Shown one piece after another: positions 34,354 through 42,857 of a stretch of 64,000 nucleotides of DNA. A program made the translations under genes and the position numbers. Origin of the DNA: Thalassobacillus cyri (lineage in GTDB: Bacteria; Bacillota; Bacilli; Bacillales; Halobacillaceae); assembly GCF_900107755.1 (NCBI RefSeq), contig NZ_FNQR01000003.1, positions 248,001 through 312,000 of the forward strand, given 5' to 3'. The notes beneath the pieces were generated by a model that was not told the DNA's origin, searched no databases, and worked only from the letters and a program-made list of their open reading frames with translations. How positions within the stretch are numbered: position 1 is the stretch's first letter; each line of letters starts with the position of its first letter.

Positions 34354-34842
34354 TCATATCTTTTCTATAGGTATCAAAATGTCAAAGTGAGGATCAATCA
34401 GGTTCCGGCCAGCTGGGTAGCGCTCATGTTTAATTGGCAGGTCGTCAAAGTATTTGCGCTCATCTATATAAGGTTTGTAATCATTTTCTTTAAACCATTC
34501 ATAGATATTCGTATACGTTTCTCCAATGTCCCGCCCCTGTTCATGATGGGTCATTAAATAGGTGAGTTCAGGTATATTTATTTCCACCATCCCTTCCGGA
34601 ACTTGCTGGGTTCCTTTAACTTCATAGACAGAATAATGGGTGATGCCATCTGGCCTTAAATGGTAGTACAATCCAAGCTGCAGGTCAGTATTCACCGCAC
34701 CCTCAAGCTCTCCCACCCTATCCTTCATTTCTGTAATCAGCTCGTTCAACGAACTGACTTCTGCATAAGCTCCATTCCATTTCAAACCAACCCCTCGATA
34801 AGCGGGCAATGTTACTATTTTGTAATCAAACTTCCCCATCAT
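34354..34842 (-). CDS. GyrI-like / AraC effector-binding domain protein
   Basis: 162 residues of the stand-alone GyrI-like small-molecule binding fold: the start VTLPAYRGVGLKWNGAYAEV, the YYHLRPDGITHYSVYEV strand and the C-terminal strand HFDILIPIEKI are typical. No DNA-binding domain is fused. Such proteins bind cationic amphipathic or drug-like molecules. Its partner is not apparent. It ends 2 bases after the converging L,D-transpeptidase gene. Confidence 0.8.
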   Translation of the reverse strand: MMGKFDYKIVTLPAYRGVGLKWNGAYAEVSSLNELITEMKDRVGELEGAVNTDLQLGLYYHLRPDGITHYSVYEVKGTQQVPEGMVEINIPELTYLMTHHEQGRDIGETYTNIYEWFKENDYKPYIDERKYFDDLPIKHERYPAGRNLIDPHFDILIPIEKI

Positions 34843-34970
34843 ACATTCCCCTCTCCTGTGGTATATAGAAATAATTTCTTACAGATTAGTTATACAATCA
34901 TTTAACAAAATGTTTAATATTATTCCTGAGGTGGTATTGTCTACCATCACACAAAAAGGAGCTTGATAAC

Positions 34971-35270
34971 ATGAAAGATCCACGTGACGCAGCAGCTAAT
35001 ATGAGCGAAGATAAAAAAGACGATATCATGCAGAACTTCCAACAGTTCAAGGATTATTTAGGAGACCAGGTTAACAAAGGTGAAAAAATCGGATTAGGTG
35101 AAGAAGGACTTACTAAAGGTGCCAAGCGTGTAGGTGACTACCTCGCCAAGAATGAAGATCCAAGAAACCGCGAGGAAAAATTGCTTAATGAACTTTGGAA
35201 ATTCGCTGATGAAGAAGAACGGAAGCATATGGCACATGTGTTAGTGAAGCTTGCTGACTCCACCAACTAA
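34971..35270 (+). CDS. DUF3243 family protein (YmfJ-like)
   Basis: 99 residues. NFQQFKDYLGDQVNKGEKIGLGEEGLTKGAKRVGDYLAKNEDPRNREEKLLNELWKFA is the typical helical core of DUF3243, common in Bacillales and of unknown function. An AAAAGGAG site precedes the ATG. Monocistronic with a strong terminator. It ends in an acidic helix (DEEERKHMAHVLVKLAD). Confidence 0.85.
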   Translation: MKDPRDAAANMSEDKKDDIMQNFQQFKDYLGDQVNKGEKIGLGEEGLTKGAKRVGDYLAKNEDPRNREEKLLNELWKFADEEERKHMAHVLVKLADSTN

Positions 35271-35276
35271 TATATA

Positions 35277-35310
35277 AAAAGAGAGGGTTCAAGGATGAAC
35301 CCTCTCTTTT
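35277..35310 (+). terminator. Terminator of the DUF3243 gene
   Basis: GAGAGGGTTC and GAACCCTCTC form a perfect 10-bp stem with an AAGGAT loop, followed by TTTTCTTT. Confidence 0.9.
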
Positions 35311-35502
35311 CTTTATGTAATAACAATCATGATACCGCCACATTGTATATGAGGGAGCCGTTCCACTTCTACTTCTACTTCTTTTATCATTTTTAAGGGA
35401 ATTTTAGCTTTTTTATTCAATGACAGCACTGATTTTTACTCATTTTTTGACTTCTCCCTTTATGTACTTATACCATTCCCACCGCAGAATTTCCTTTTAT
35501 AC

Positions 35503-35540
35503 AAAAAAACCTGATTGAACTTTCTAAGCTCAATCAGGTT
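35503..35540 (-). terminator. Terminator of the formate-dehydrogenase-like gene
   Basis: On the minus strand AACCTGATTGA and TCAATCAGGTT form a perfect stem, followed by seven Ts. The 190 bases between this and the DUF3243 terminator show no gene. Confidence 0.88.
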
Positions 35541-35546
35541 TAGCAT

Positions 35547-37907
35547 TTATGCACCTGGTGTATCTTCCAGATCATCAATTCGTTTCTCTAAATACTGTGT
35601 GTCTTTCCTTGCGTTGAACTTCTCCGCTTTTTCAACCTTCACACCAATATTATAATCAGGAATTTTAGCGAATTGTTCATAACGGCCTTTTGGAAGTAAG
35701 AAGTTGCCTTCTGGAAAATGCACACCAAGGTTTCCTTTTGCAATGCTGGCAAGCTTAGCCTGTCCCTGGAAAATCCCATACTGGTTGTACAGCACGACAG
35801 CTTCTCCATCCTGAATTCTATTCTCCTCAGCATCTTCAGCATTCAACAAAACATCATACCGTTCCGCTCCGTTAATAGGATCGGTCTCTTTGTATACCAT
35901 GGAATTGAACTGCTTGCCGCGGCGTGTCGTGAGGTAAAAATCACCTGGCTTTTTGTTCAAGTCTGGTATCTCTACCGGTATCAAATTGCCTTTTCCATCC
36001 GGTGTCGGACACACACCGCCTTCGCATAACCAGGCACCACCCCACTGAAAGACATCCCCCTGTTTCTTCAAGTGCTGGACACCATCATAACTTGGGTTCG
36101 CCTTAGCAATTTCTTCGCGAACTGCCTGCCCATCTTTGAAATCGACTAAGTGAGCGGTTTCCGGTTTCACACGCTTGGCAAGGTCAATGTAGATTTTCCA
36201 TTCTGTACGTGCTTCTTCTATTTTATTTTTATTCCCTTCAATTTCTGGTGAAAAGTAAACCATCCGCTCCGTGGAAGTAGAAGTTCCGCCACCTTCCTGT
36301 TCATAGCGGGTTTTTGCCGGCAACACGATGACTGCTTCCTTGGCATCAACGAGTGTCGATGTATTCAGGATTATATCCTGATGGACACGGATATCAAGCT
36401 CCGATAATGCCTTCTCAACAAACTCAGGATCAGGCATTGTCTCTAAGAAGTTACCGCCGGATAAGTAGTAAAGCTTCACTTTTCGTTCATGATCTTCCGG
36501 CAGCAAAATATTCTCGAGCGTCACCCCTACTACATCACCCTGCCACTTCGCAAGCTCAAATCCCCATAGTTTTTCGATTCGTTCGATATTGTTTCCCTTG
36601 AAATCACCACCAGGCAAGACAAATGGATCAGCTCCCATTTCGCCACTTCCCTGGACACTGGAGTGGCCGCGGAACGGCATCAATCCATTGTGTTCTCGAC
36701 CTAAAAACCCACGGAGCAGCGCCAGATTAGCTACTTGGGAAATATTATCTGTAGCGAAGGAGTGCATCGTCAGTCCAAGCGCCCAGGCGAAAACAGCATT
36801 CTTACTGTTCGCTAACAGCTCGGAAAGTTCAATGATCCGTTCTTTCGTCACACCGGATGAGGCAGTGATTTCTTCCCATGATTGGGATGTCACTTGCTGC
36901 TTCAATTCTTCATAGCCCTTTACATGTTCTTCTACAAAGGAGTGATTGATGGCAGCCCCATGCTGCACTTCTTCCTTATCGAACCAGTGCTTCATGATTC
37001 CATGCATGAATGCAATGTCTCCACCAATATTGATTTGATAGAAGTCATCAGCCACTTTTGTACCGAATAAAGCGGACTCCGGGTTGGATGGAATCCAATA
37101 CTTCTCCATTGAAGGTTCACGGTAAGGGTTGATGACAATGATTTTCGTCCCCTTTTTCTTCGCTTCCAGCATGTATTTAGTTGAAACCGGTGAACTATTT
37201 GAAGCGACACTCCCCCAGAACAACAGGACATCTGTCCCGATCCAATCCTGGTAGTTCGCCGTCGAAGCACCCACGCCAACAGAACGCTTCAAAGCTGTCT
37301 TACTAGGCGAATGACAGATCCGGGATGCATTGTCGATATGATTCGCTCCTAGAAAACGTGCCACTTTTCCCGCTACATAATAGGATTCATTCGTGATACC
37401 CCTGGATGTCAGGTAAAAAGCATATTGTTTTGGATCCAGCTGCTTCATTTTACCTGCAATCATATCCATGGCATCATCCCAGGTGAGCCGGGAAAACTTG
37501 CGCTCCCCTTTTCTCCGTATCATCGGATAAGGAATCCGTCCAAGCTCCCTTAACTCGGTGCTGGAATATTGACGTAATTCATCGATATCAGCGTGAAAAA
37601 TCTCTTCATCAATAGCTGGCATTGTATTCAGTCGGAGTACGTTCAACCGTGTCGTACAAATATGCGGGCCTGTCAGCGTCTGGTCATAAAGACCCGAAAC
37701 GCCTAATGCGCAACCATCACACACACCTTTTGTTATGATGTTTTTGGCATACCCTAAGTTATCTTTGTTATCCCATGCTACTTTCATCGTATCCCGGATG
37801 TGCTTCGGCTTCACTTTTCCCAAGCCGAACGGAATTGGGCTCACCCAATGCTGCGGTGCTGGTATTTTTGATTTCTTCATTGGTCCCTGGTGTTTTGTTT
37901 GTCCCAT
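35547..37907 (-). CDS. FdhF/YdeP-family molybdopterin oxidoreductase
   Basis: 786 residues, of the formate-dehydrogenase-alpha-like family (YdeP type) rather than the larger FdhA with ferredoxin domains. The N-terminus has GVCDGCALGV with only two spaced Cys, then the molybdopterin domain (LTWDDAMDMIAGKM, ASRICHSPSK with the Mo-ligand candidate Cys, FWGSVASNSSPV, MPFRGHSSVQGSGEMGADP), and a C-terminal MopB-binding domain (DFYLTTRRGKQFNSM and DAEENRIQDGEAVVLYN). It has no Tat signal, so it is cytoplasmic. Neighbours are an OFA transporter and fdhD, which inserts sulfur into the cofactor. A formate dehydrogenase function fits, but the E. coli YdeP is linked to acid resistance and its reaction is not established. 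Confidence 0.87.
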   Translation of the reverse strand: MGQTKHQGPMKKSKIPAPQHWVSPIPFGLGKVKPKHIRDTMKVAWDNKDNLGYAKNIITKGVCDGCALGVSGLYDQTLTGPHICTTRLNVLRLNTMPAIDEEIFHADIDELRQYSSTELRELGRIPYPMIRRKGERKFSRLTWDDAMDMIAGKMKQLDPKQYAFYLTSRGITNESYYVAGKVARFLGANHIDNASRICHSPSKTALKRSVGVGASTANYQDWIGTDVLLFWGSVASNSSPVSTKYMLEAKKKGTKIIVINPYREPSMEKYWIPSNPESALFGTKVADDFYQINIGGDIAFMHGIMKHWFDKEEVQHGAAINHSFVEEHVKGYEELKQQVTSQSWEEITASSGVTKERIIELSELLANSKNAVFAWALGLTMHSFATDNISQVANLALLRGFLGREHNGLMPFRGHSSVQGSGEMGADPFVLPGGDFKGNNIERIEKLWGFELAKWQGDVVGVTLENILLPEDHERKVKLYYLSGGNFLETMPDPEFVEKALSELDIRVHQDIILNTSTLVDAKEAVIVLPAKTRYEQEGGGTSTSTERMVYFSPEIEGNKNKIEEARTEWKIYIDLAKRVKPETAHLVDFKDGQAVREEIAKANPSYDGVQHLKKQGDVFQWGGAWLCEGGVCPTPDGKGNLIPVEIPDLNKKPGDFYLTTRRGKQFNSMVYKETDPINGAERYDVLLNAEDAEENRIQDGEAVVLYNQYGIFQGQAKLASIAKGNLGVHFPEGNFLLPKGRYEQFAKIPDYNIGVKVEKAEKFNARKDTQYLEKRIDDLEDTPGA

Positions 37908-37951
37908 ATTTATTTCTCCTTACTTTTTTTAATTCATCCAACCAAAGAAAA

Positions 37952-38000
37952 AACCACCACCCTCCAGGAGTTATGTCAACAACAACGGAGAATGGTGGTT
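37952..38000 (-). terminator. Terminator or attenuator between DUF2294 and the Fdh-like gene
   Basis: On the minus strand AACCACCATTCTCC and GGAGGGTGGTGGTT pair around a long loop and are followed by TTTT. It lies 40 bases after DUF2294 and 44 bases before the Fdh-like start, so read-through decides expression of the latter unless there is a local promoter. Confidence 0.7.
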
Positions 38001-38041
38001 AAGCCTTTTGCAGGGTCGCTGCGAAGTACCAAACCTTACTG

Positions 38042-38398
38042 TTATAAAAACTTCTTTTCTAAATCTTCACTGAATACGAAGATGGACATCCCAAAATCTT
38101 TTTCAATATCGATGTCGACAAATAGATCGACGAAGTCACATTGCAGAAATTCTTCCATTTCCACAGGATGGTTCTGACGGTACATGTTTTTGACCATTTC
38201 CGTTCGAGCGGCACGCACCATTTGCTTGCCATCGTCTGCATTGGCAATGAATTTTTCTACTGGGGACAGATTGCCTTCCATCTCGCAAATGGCCCAATTC
38301 TTGCAAAAAGTGGTACTGATTTTACTCGGCCCTTTTCCCATATGCCGTTTACGAAAAGCTTTAACCAGATTGCTGAATTCTGCTTCGTATTTATTCAT
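38042..38398 (-). CDS. DUF2294 family protein
   Basis: 118 residues. YEAEFSNLVKAFRKRHMGKGPSKI, CKNWAICEMEGNLSPVEKFIA and TEMVKNMYRQNHP are the conserved blocks of DUF2294, a family of unknown function found in Bacillales and often beside formate-dehydrogenase genes. One short acidic C-terminal half (FVDIDIEKDFGMSIFVFSED) completes the fold. It lies between the OFA transporter and the Fdh-like gene on the same strand. Confidence 0.85.
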   Translation of the reverse strand: MNKYEAEFSNLVKAFRKRHMGKGPSKISTTFCKNWAICEMEGNLSPVEKFIANADDGKQMVRAARTEMVKNMYRQNHPVEMEEFLQCDFVDLFVDIDIEKDFGMSIFVFSEDLEKKFL

Positions 38399-38460
38399 CG
38401 CTGCTTCAACCTTTTCTAAAAATATACTTATTTAAATCGTATGCTCACAGACGTCATAAA

Positions 38461-39714
38461 TCAACTAGAAAGCTTCTGCTCAGCAGATACGGAGTTCTGT
38501 ACTTTTTTCAGTTGATTGATATCCATGCGGATAACGAGTGATATAAGAAGCGCTACAATAAACATGCCCCCAAAAATCGACAAGGTCAATGCATAGCTTT
38601 CAGTCACTTCTCTGATCCATGATGCTAAGATCGGTCCGACCAACCCGGCTGCTGCCCAGGCAGTTAGAATATAACCATGAATCGCACCCAATTGCTTCGT
38701 TCCAAACAAGTCTCCGATATATGCTGGTACCGAAGAAAAGCCACCGCCATAGCAAGTAATGATTAAGAATAAAACCGCCTGAAACAAGAGTGCATGCGTG
38801 ATACTTGGCAACGCGAAGAACGTAATGACCTGAATGACAAAGAAAGTGGTATACACATTCGGCCGCCCGATATAATCAGAAATCGTCGCCCAGGCAATCC
38901 GGCCGGCTCCATTGAAAAAGCCCATCAAGCCAACCATCGTTGCTGCAGCTGCAGCTGTCAGCCCTGCAATTTCCTGAGCCATCGGAGAAGCTACAGACAG
39001 GATGGCAATTCCGCAGGTGACATTGATGAACAGCATTATCCATAGATACCAGAAACGATGCGTCTTAACTGCTTCATTCGCAGTCAATTGAGAAAGGTCA
39101 GGTGTTTTCTTTTTATCCTGAACAAAGTCTTTCATATAGTCTTCTGGCGGTCTTTCTAAATAAGTCGCAGATGAGATCATAATGACAAAGTACACAGCAC
39201 CCAAACCAAAGAATGTTGCTGGAATGCCGACGGATTCAATTAAATTTGCCATCACCGGACTGGCTATCATCGCTGCAAACCCAAATCCCATAATCGCAAG
39301 ACCTGTTGCAAGACCCCTTCGGTCAGGAAACCATTTTACCAATGTGGATACAGGAGTTATATAGCCGATTCCAAGACCGATCCCTGCTAATACACCATAT
39401 GTAAAATATAAAAGCCAAAGGGATTCCAGCGTTGCAGCCACACCCGAACCGACCATTCCAATTCCAAAGAAACTTGCTGCCACCATCCCTGACACACGAG
39501 GGCCGTATTTTTCTACGAAATGTCCCATAAAGGCAGCGGACAAACCTAAGAATAAAATAGCGATACTGAAGGTCAGGGATACTCCACTTAAACTCCAGCC
39601 ATATTGTTCAATCAACGGATTCGTAAATACGCTCCAGGCATAGACGGAGCCGATAGAAATGTGGATTCCTACAGCTGATAACGCAATAAGCCAACGATTT
39701 TTCGTCTTTTTCAT
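38461..39714 (-). CDS. OFA-family MFS transporter (oxalate/formate antiporter type)
   Basis: 417 residues from the ATG at 39714 (AAAAAAGGAG with 8-base spacing; the GTG at 39723 is less likely). Twelve membrane segments, with the OFA segments IGSVYAWSVFTNPL near the start, GIGLGIGYITPVSTLVKWFPDRRGLATGLAIMGFG in the middle and YGGGFSSVPAYIGDLFGTKQLGAIHGYILTAWAAAGLVGP. The family exchanges oxalate and formate or related carboxylates. Its neighbours (Fdh-like enzyme and fdhD) suggest formate. It has a long structured leader ending in a terminator. Confidence 0.9.
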   Translation of the reverse strand: MKKTKNRWLIALSAVGIHISIGSVYAWSVFTNPLIEQYGWSLSGVSLTFSIAILFLGLSAAFMGHFVEKYGPRVSGMVAASFFGIGMVGSGVAATLESLWLLYFTYGVLAGIGLGIGYITPVSTLVKWFPDRRGLATGLAIMGFGFAAMIASPVMANLIESVGIPATFFGLGAVYFVIMISSATYLERPPEDYMKDFVQDKKKTPDLSQLTANEAVKTHRFWYLWIMLFINVTCGIAILSVASPMAQEIAGLTAAAAATMVGLMGFFNGAGRIAWATISDYIGRPNVYTTFFVIQVITFFALPSITHALLFQAVLFLIITCYGGGFSSVPAYIGDLFGTKQLGAIHGYILTAWAAAGLVGPILASWIREVTESYALTLSIFGGMFIVALLISLVIRMDINQLKKVQNSVSAEQKLSS

Positions 39715-39912
39715 ACTATTCACTCCTTTTTTAAATAAAAAAACGCCTCACTTCCCTTTTGCATAATTTTCCCATGCAAAAGAAAATGACGACGTTTTTA
39801 GATCAAGCAGGTACACTACTTGTACACCAAAGTAATCGTTTACATTGTTTGCGGCATTTAAAATCGACGACAGGATCGCTATCTCGCATCTTAAATGTTA
39901 CAATTTTATGAA
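39715..39912 (-). promoter_or_regulatory. Long structured leader of the OFA gene (candidate riboswitch or attenuator)
   Basis: From the promoter at 39921-39949 the transcript would run about 190 bases before the OFA ATG. It can form a first hairpin (39852-39898: ATTTAAGAT with ATTTTAAAT, enclosing GATAG-CGATC-CTGTC). Then two hairpins follow that exclude each other: GGTACAC/GTACACC over 39810-39828, and CAAGCAG/CTACTTG over 39804-39822. A long terminator hairpin then ends just before the ribosome site (39738-39798). I cannot match this to any riboswitch class I know. Confidence 0.6.
39738..39798 (-). terminator. Leader terminator immediately before the OFA ribosome site
   Basis: On the minus strand AAAACGTCGTCATTTTCTTT and the complementary run ending GAGGCGTTTT form a long stem with internal mismatches around a GGGAAAATT loop. 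Seven Ts follow. Its distance of about 20 bases to the start codon means that it must be bypassed for the gene to be expressed. Confidence 0.8.
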
Positions 39913-39920
39913 CATAAATT

Positions 39921-39949
39921 ATCATAGCTGTTTTTTGCCAGAATTTCAA
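39921..39949 (-). promoter_or_regulatory. Sigma-A promoter of the OFA leader
   Basis: On the minus strand TTGAAA (39944-39949) and TATGAT (39921-39926) are 17 bases apart, giving a start near 39914. Confidence 0.65.
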
Positions 39950-40064
39950 TTCTTTTTCTGAATTTTACATTTATCAATTCTTATCGCTTGTATTTTGTCT
40001 GTTCTACTCGGTATATTTTAATAACGAGAAATTTACAACGCCGGTTACAAGTGAGGTGAAAGAA

Positions 40065-40850
40065 GTGAGAGACCAAAAAAGTATAAAAAAACCAATTATA
40101 AGATACGATGATGGAGAGTTCCAATCTGTTGAAGATGACATCGTTACGGAGTTCCCATTGACGATTTATATTAATGATGAGGAATTCGCAACAATGGTCT
40201 GTACCCCTGCTCACCTCGAAGAAATGGTGATCGGATTTTTGGCATCAGAGGGGGTCATTCGGTTTCGAAGAGAAATTAAAAATTTCCAAATTGATGAAGA
40301 ACAAGGCTTCGCCTATATTGAAATTGAGGGAACCATCAATACACAACGTGATTTTTCCAAACGATTTATCGGTTCCTGTTGCGGGAAAAGCAGACAGTTT
40401 TATTTTCAAAATGATGTCAAGACAACCAAAACCTCTACCTCAACTACTACCATTTCAGCAGATCAGTGCATCAAGCTGATGGATATAATGCAAGCGACCA
40501 GTCATGTTTTCAAAGGAACTGGTGGTGTGCATAATGCAGCGATTTGCTCCAGCGAAGAAATGATCGTCGGAAGAGCTGATATTGGAAGACACAATGCGCT
40601 GGACAAGTTATATGGGCATTGCCTGTTGAATAAAATTTCCGTTCGCGACAAAGTTCTTGTGTTCAGTGGAAGGATTTCTTCCGAAGTGTTGACGAAAGCC
40701 GCCAAGATCGGAGTCGGCATCGTGCTATCGAAATCTGCGCCGACAGATTTAGCGATTGAACTGGCTAATGATTTGAATATCACTGCTGTAGGATTTATCC
40801 GCGGTGGATCATTTAATGTCTATACACACCCCGAACGTATTACCCATTAA
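40065..40850 (+). CDS. fdhD: Formate dehydrogenase accessory sulfurtransferase FdhD
   Basis: About 261 residues. FdhD motifs are visible: EFPLTIYINDEEFATMVCTPAHLEEMVIGFLASEGVI near the N-terminus, SCCGKS with the sulfur-carrying Cys, GTGGVHNAAIC, and DIGRHNALDKLYGHCL followed by FSGRISSEVLTKAAKIGV. It moves sulfur from a cysteine desulfurase to the Mo-bis-guanine cofactor of formate dehydrogenases. The GAGGTG site at 40053-40058 best fits the GTG at 40065; GTG at 40056 is the longer alternative. It is divergent from the OFA-DUF2294-Fdh genes. A terminator follows. Confidence 0.93.
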   Translation: MRDQKSIKKPIIRYDDGEFQSVEDDIVTEFPLTIYINDEEFATMVCTPAHLEEMVIGFLASEGVIRFRREIKNFQIDEEQGFAYIEIEGTINTQRDFSKRFIGSCCGKSRQFYFQNDVKTTKTSTSTTTISADQCIKLMDIMQATSHVFKGTGGVHNAAICSSEEMIVGRADIGRHNALDKLYGHCLLNKISVRDKVLVFSGRISSEVLTKAAKIGVGIVLSKSAPTDLAIELANDLNITAVGFIRGGSFNVYTHPERITH

Positions 40851-40875
40851 AAATCTGAATATACAATTTCCTGGT

Positions 40876-40900
40876 AAGGCAGCGGAATCGCTGCCTTTTT
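40876..40900 (+). terminator. Terminator of fdhD
   Basis: AAGGCAGCG and CGCTGCCTT form a perfect stem with a GAAT loop, followed by five Ts. Confidence 0.9.
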
Positions 40901-41005
40901 ATATTTCCCTCAAAAATATTTTTCATAATTCCAATCTAAAAAGAGTAAAAAAGCCAGACATGCAAACATTAAAAATGATGTTATTTTTATACGTTTGGAG
41001 GTGAA

Positions 41006-41326
41006 ATGATGAAAAAGAAATGGATGCTTCTAATGATGTCTTTCGCTATCTCAACTGGTATCTTGACTGCATGTAACGTAGATGACAATGAAATGAACGA
41101 GCAACCTGAAGACATTGATTACGATCCAGTACGTTACGACAACGGGGATAATGATATGAGAGATAACGATATGAGAAACAACGACATGAATAACAACCAA
41201 GGGCCGGATATGGACACTGACCCTCGCGATGTTAGGGATCCTGATGAGGGTGACACTCCTAATAACATGGATGAAGAAGAACCAGACCCTGATGAAGAAC
41301 CTTCAGAAGAGCGTCGTGGTCAATAA
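41006..41326 (+). CDS. Acidic low-complexity lipoprotein
   Basis: 106 residues. A basic start and hydrophobic stretch lead to the lipobox ILTAC, so the mature protein would be anchored by Cys at about residue 22-23. The mature part is almost entirely Asp, Glu, Asn and Pro, with tandem repeats of the DNDMR/NNDM type at residues 48-65. Strong GGAGGTG site before ATGATG. Function unknown; it could bind cations at the surface of a halophile. A strong terminator follows. Confidence 0.75.
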   Translation: MMKKKWMLLMMSFAISTGILTACNVDDNEMNEQPEDIDYDPVRYDNGDNDMRDNDMRNNDMNNNQGPDMDTDPRDVRDPDEGDTPNNMDEEEPDPDEEPSEERRGQ

Positions 41327-41332
41327 CCAAAT

Positions 41333-41360
41333 AAGAGCAGCGGTCTATGCCGCTGCTCTT
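41333..41360. terminator. Bidirectional terminator
   Basis: AAGAGCAGCGG and CCGCTGCTCTT form a perfect 11-bp stem with a TCTATG loop. It separates the acidic lipoprotein gene from the converging dioxygenase gene. Confidence 0.85.
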
Positions 41361-41379
41361 ACCATATTCCCCAGGAAAT

Positions 41380-42165
41380 TCACTCACCGAACTGCCAGAC
41401 GCTGTGGCTTAGATTGCCATACCGGTAACTTCTATGTGCTAACCTGGCGCTTTGTTCGTCATCGGCCGCTCCCATTGCATAAAAAATCGGTATGAAATGT
41501 TCGTTTCCATATGGAGGTACCGCCAACTCAGCCACAGGAGTTTCCTGTTTATAATTGAACAAGGCCTCCAAATTCCAGTGCTGCAATTGATGCTCCAGCC
41601 AGTCATCAAATTCTACGGCCCAGTTATCAACTTGCCCGTTGTCCTGATGCAATTTTACAGCTCCCAGGTTGTGGACGGTCCCGCCGCTTCCTACAATCAG
41701 AATATCCTCCTGCCGCAAAGCAGCCAGAGATTTTCCAATTGCGTACTGTTGTTGCGGTGATAATGCTGGATTCACTGACATAGAAATGACTGGGACATCG
41801 GCCTCGGGATAAAGCAGCCGGAGCACCACCCAGGCACCGTGATCTAACCCTCTTGTTGTTTCCACTTCAAATGGCACATCATGCTGTGAAAATGCTTTTG
41901 TAATTTTTTCGGTCACACGATGATTTCCTTTTGCCGGATACTTGATCTGATATAAAGCTTCTGAAAATCCCCCGAAATCATAAATCGTGCTATATTCTTC
42001 TACCTCACTCACCTGTTGGGTCCTTGATTCCCAATGAGCGGAAAATATCACAATTGCTTTAGGCCGAGGCAAAGCACCCCCTAACTCTTTCAAAAATCTG
42101 GTGTACGAATTATCTTCAAGAGCCAGTAACGGTGCACCATGCGCAACAAAGTAAGATGGCATCAT
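41380..42165 (-). CDS. DODA-type (LigB-like) extradiol ring-opening dioxygenase
   Basis: 261 residues of the 4,5-DOPA dioxygenase/YgiD group. Metal-site and active-site residues are visible in the N-terminal VAHGAPLLAL, IVIFSAHWES, the LDHGAWVVLRLLYPEADVPVISMS segment and VGSGGTVHNLG. Members open catechol rings using Fe2+ or Zn2+. The physiological substrate is not deducible. It is transcribed away from an XRE-cupin regulator with 146 bases between them, which suggests regulation by that protein. Confidence 0.9.
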   Translation of the reverse strand: MMPSYFVAHGAPLLALEDNSYTRFLKELGGALPRPKAIVIFSAHWESRTQQVSEVEEYSTIYDFGGFSEALYQIKYPAKGNHRVTEKITKAFSQHDVPFEVETTRGLDHGAWVVLRLLYPEADVPVISMSVNPALSPQQQYAIGKSLAALRQEDILIVGSGGTVHNLGAVKLHQDNGQVDNWAVEFDDWLEHQLQHWNLEALFNYKQETPVAELAVPPYGNEHFIPIFYAMGAADDEQSARLAHRSYRYGNLSHSVWQFGE

Positions 42166-42197
42166 ATCGTTACTTCACCTCCATATTGTAGTGTTTC

Positions 42198-42213
42198 TTA
42201 ATATGAATATTAA
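42198..42213. promoter_or_regulatory. Inverted repeat between dioxygenase and XRE-cupin genes
   Basis: TTAATAT-GA-ATATTAA is a perfect inverted repeat 33 bases from the dioxygenase start. A direct repeat ATATAAGT at 42273-42280 and 42284-42291 lies before the regulator gene. Both are candidate binding sites for the regulator. Confidence 0.5.
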
Positions 42214-42311
42214 TTTTCTATAGGATAACACCAAGACAACTGGAATGTCAATGGTTATTTTGTTAATATAGATATAAGTTTCATATAAGTGAACAATCGG
42301 GGGTAAATGTC

Positions 42312-42857
42312 ATGGAAATAGGGTCAACAATTCGAGCAATCAGAAAAAGAAAACAGATTACCATTGCCCAAATGAGTGAAGGAACCGGCCTGTCTAAAGG
42401 ATTTATCAGCAACATGGAAAATAACAACACTTCACCGTCTATTTCTACATTACAGACAGTTGCACAATTTCTGGGGATTCCACTGCCCTATCTATTGTTA
42501 GAGAAAAATCAGCGTATGGGTGTAGTGAGAAAAACTGAACGTCAAATCACTACTCATAATAAAGGAAAATTGAAGGTCGAACATTTAACTTCCAAGGGTG
42601 GCCTACGAATGAAACGAGTTGAAATTCCTCCTGGAGTCTCTACAGCTGAAGGACATGCGCACCAAGGAGAAGAGGTTCATCTAGTGCTGGAAGGAAAGGT
42701 GTTCGCCCAGCAAGGAGAAGAATCCTATGTTTTAGAGGATGGGGATTCATTCAGTTGGAACGCAAGCGTACCCCATTTTGTGAAAAATATCGGGGACAAA
42801 CCAGCCGTGGTGTTGATTGGGCAGCACACGGATATGGAACTGGAAGATATCCTATAA
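42312..42857 (+). CDS. XRE-family regulator with cupin domain
   Basis: 181 residues. The XRE helix-turn-helix (residues 5-60) reads IRAIRKRKQITIAQMSEGTGLSKGFISNMENNNTSPSISTLQTVAQFLGI. A cupin sensor domain follows (IPPGVSTAEGHAHQGEEVHLVLEGKVFAQQGEESYVLEDGDSFSWNASVPHFVKN). Members often control amine or aldehyde catabolism and sense small ligands. It is divergent from the dioxygenase gene and may control it. Confidence 0.9.
   Translation: MEIGSTIRAIRKRKQITIAQMSEGTGLSKGFISNMENNNTSPSISTLQTVAQFLGIPLPYLLLEKNQRMGVVRKTERQITTHNKGKLKVEHLTSKGGLRMKRVEIPPGVSTAEGHAHQGEEVHLVLEGKVFAQQGEESYVLEDGDSFSWNASVPHFVKNIGDKPAVVLIGQHTDMELEDIL

Noticed and set aside
39715-39912. THF or fluoride riboswitch upstream of the OFA gene
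   Set aside because: The conserved core motifs of these classes that I recall are absent; left as unassigned.
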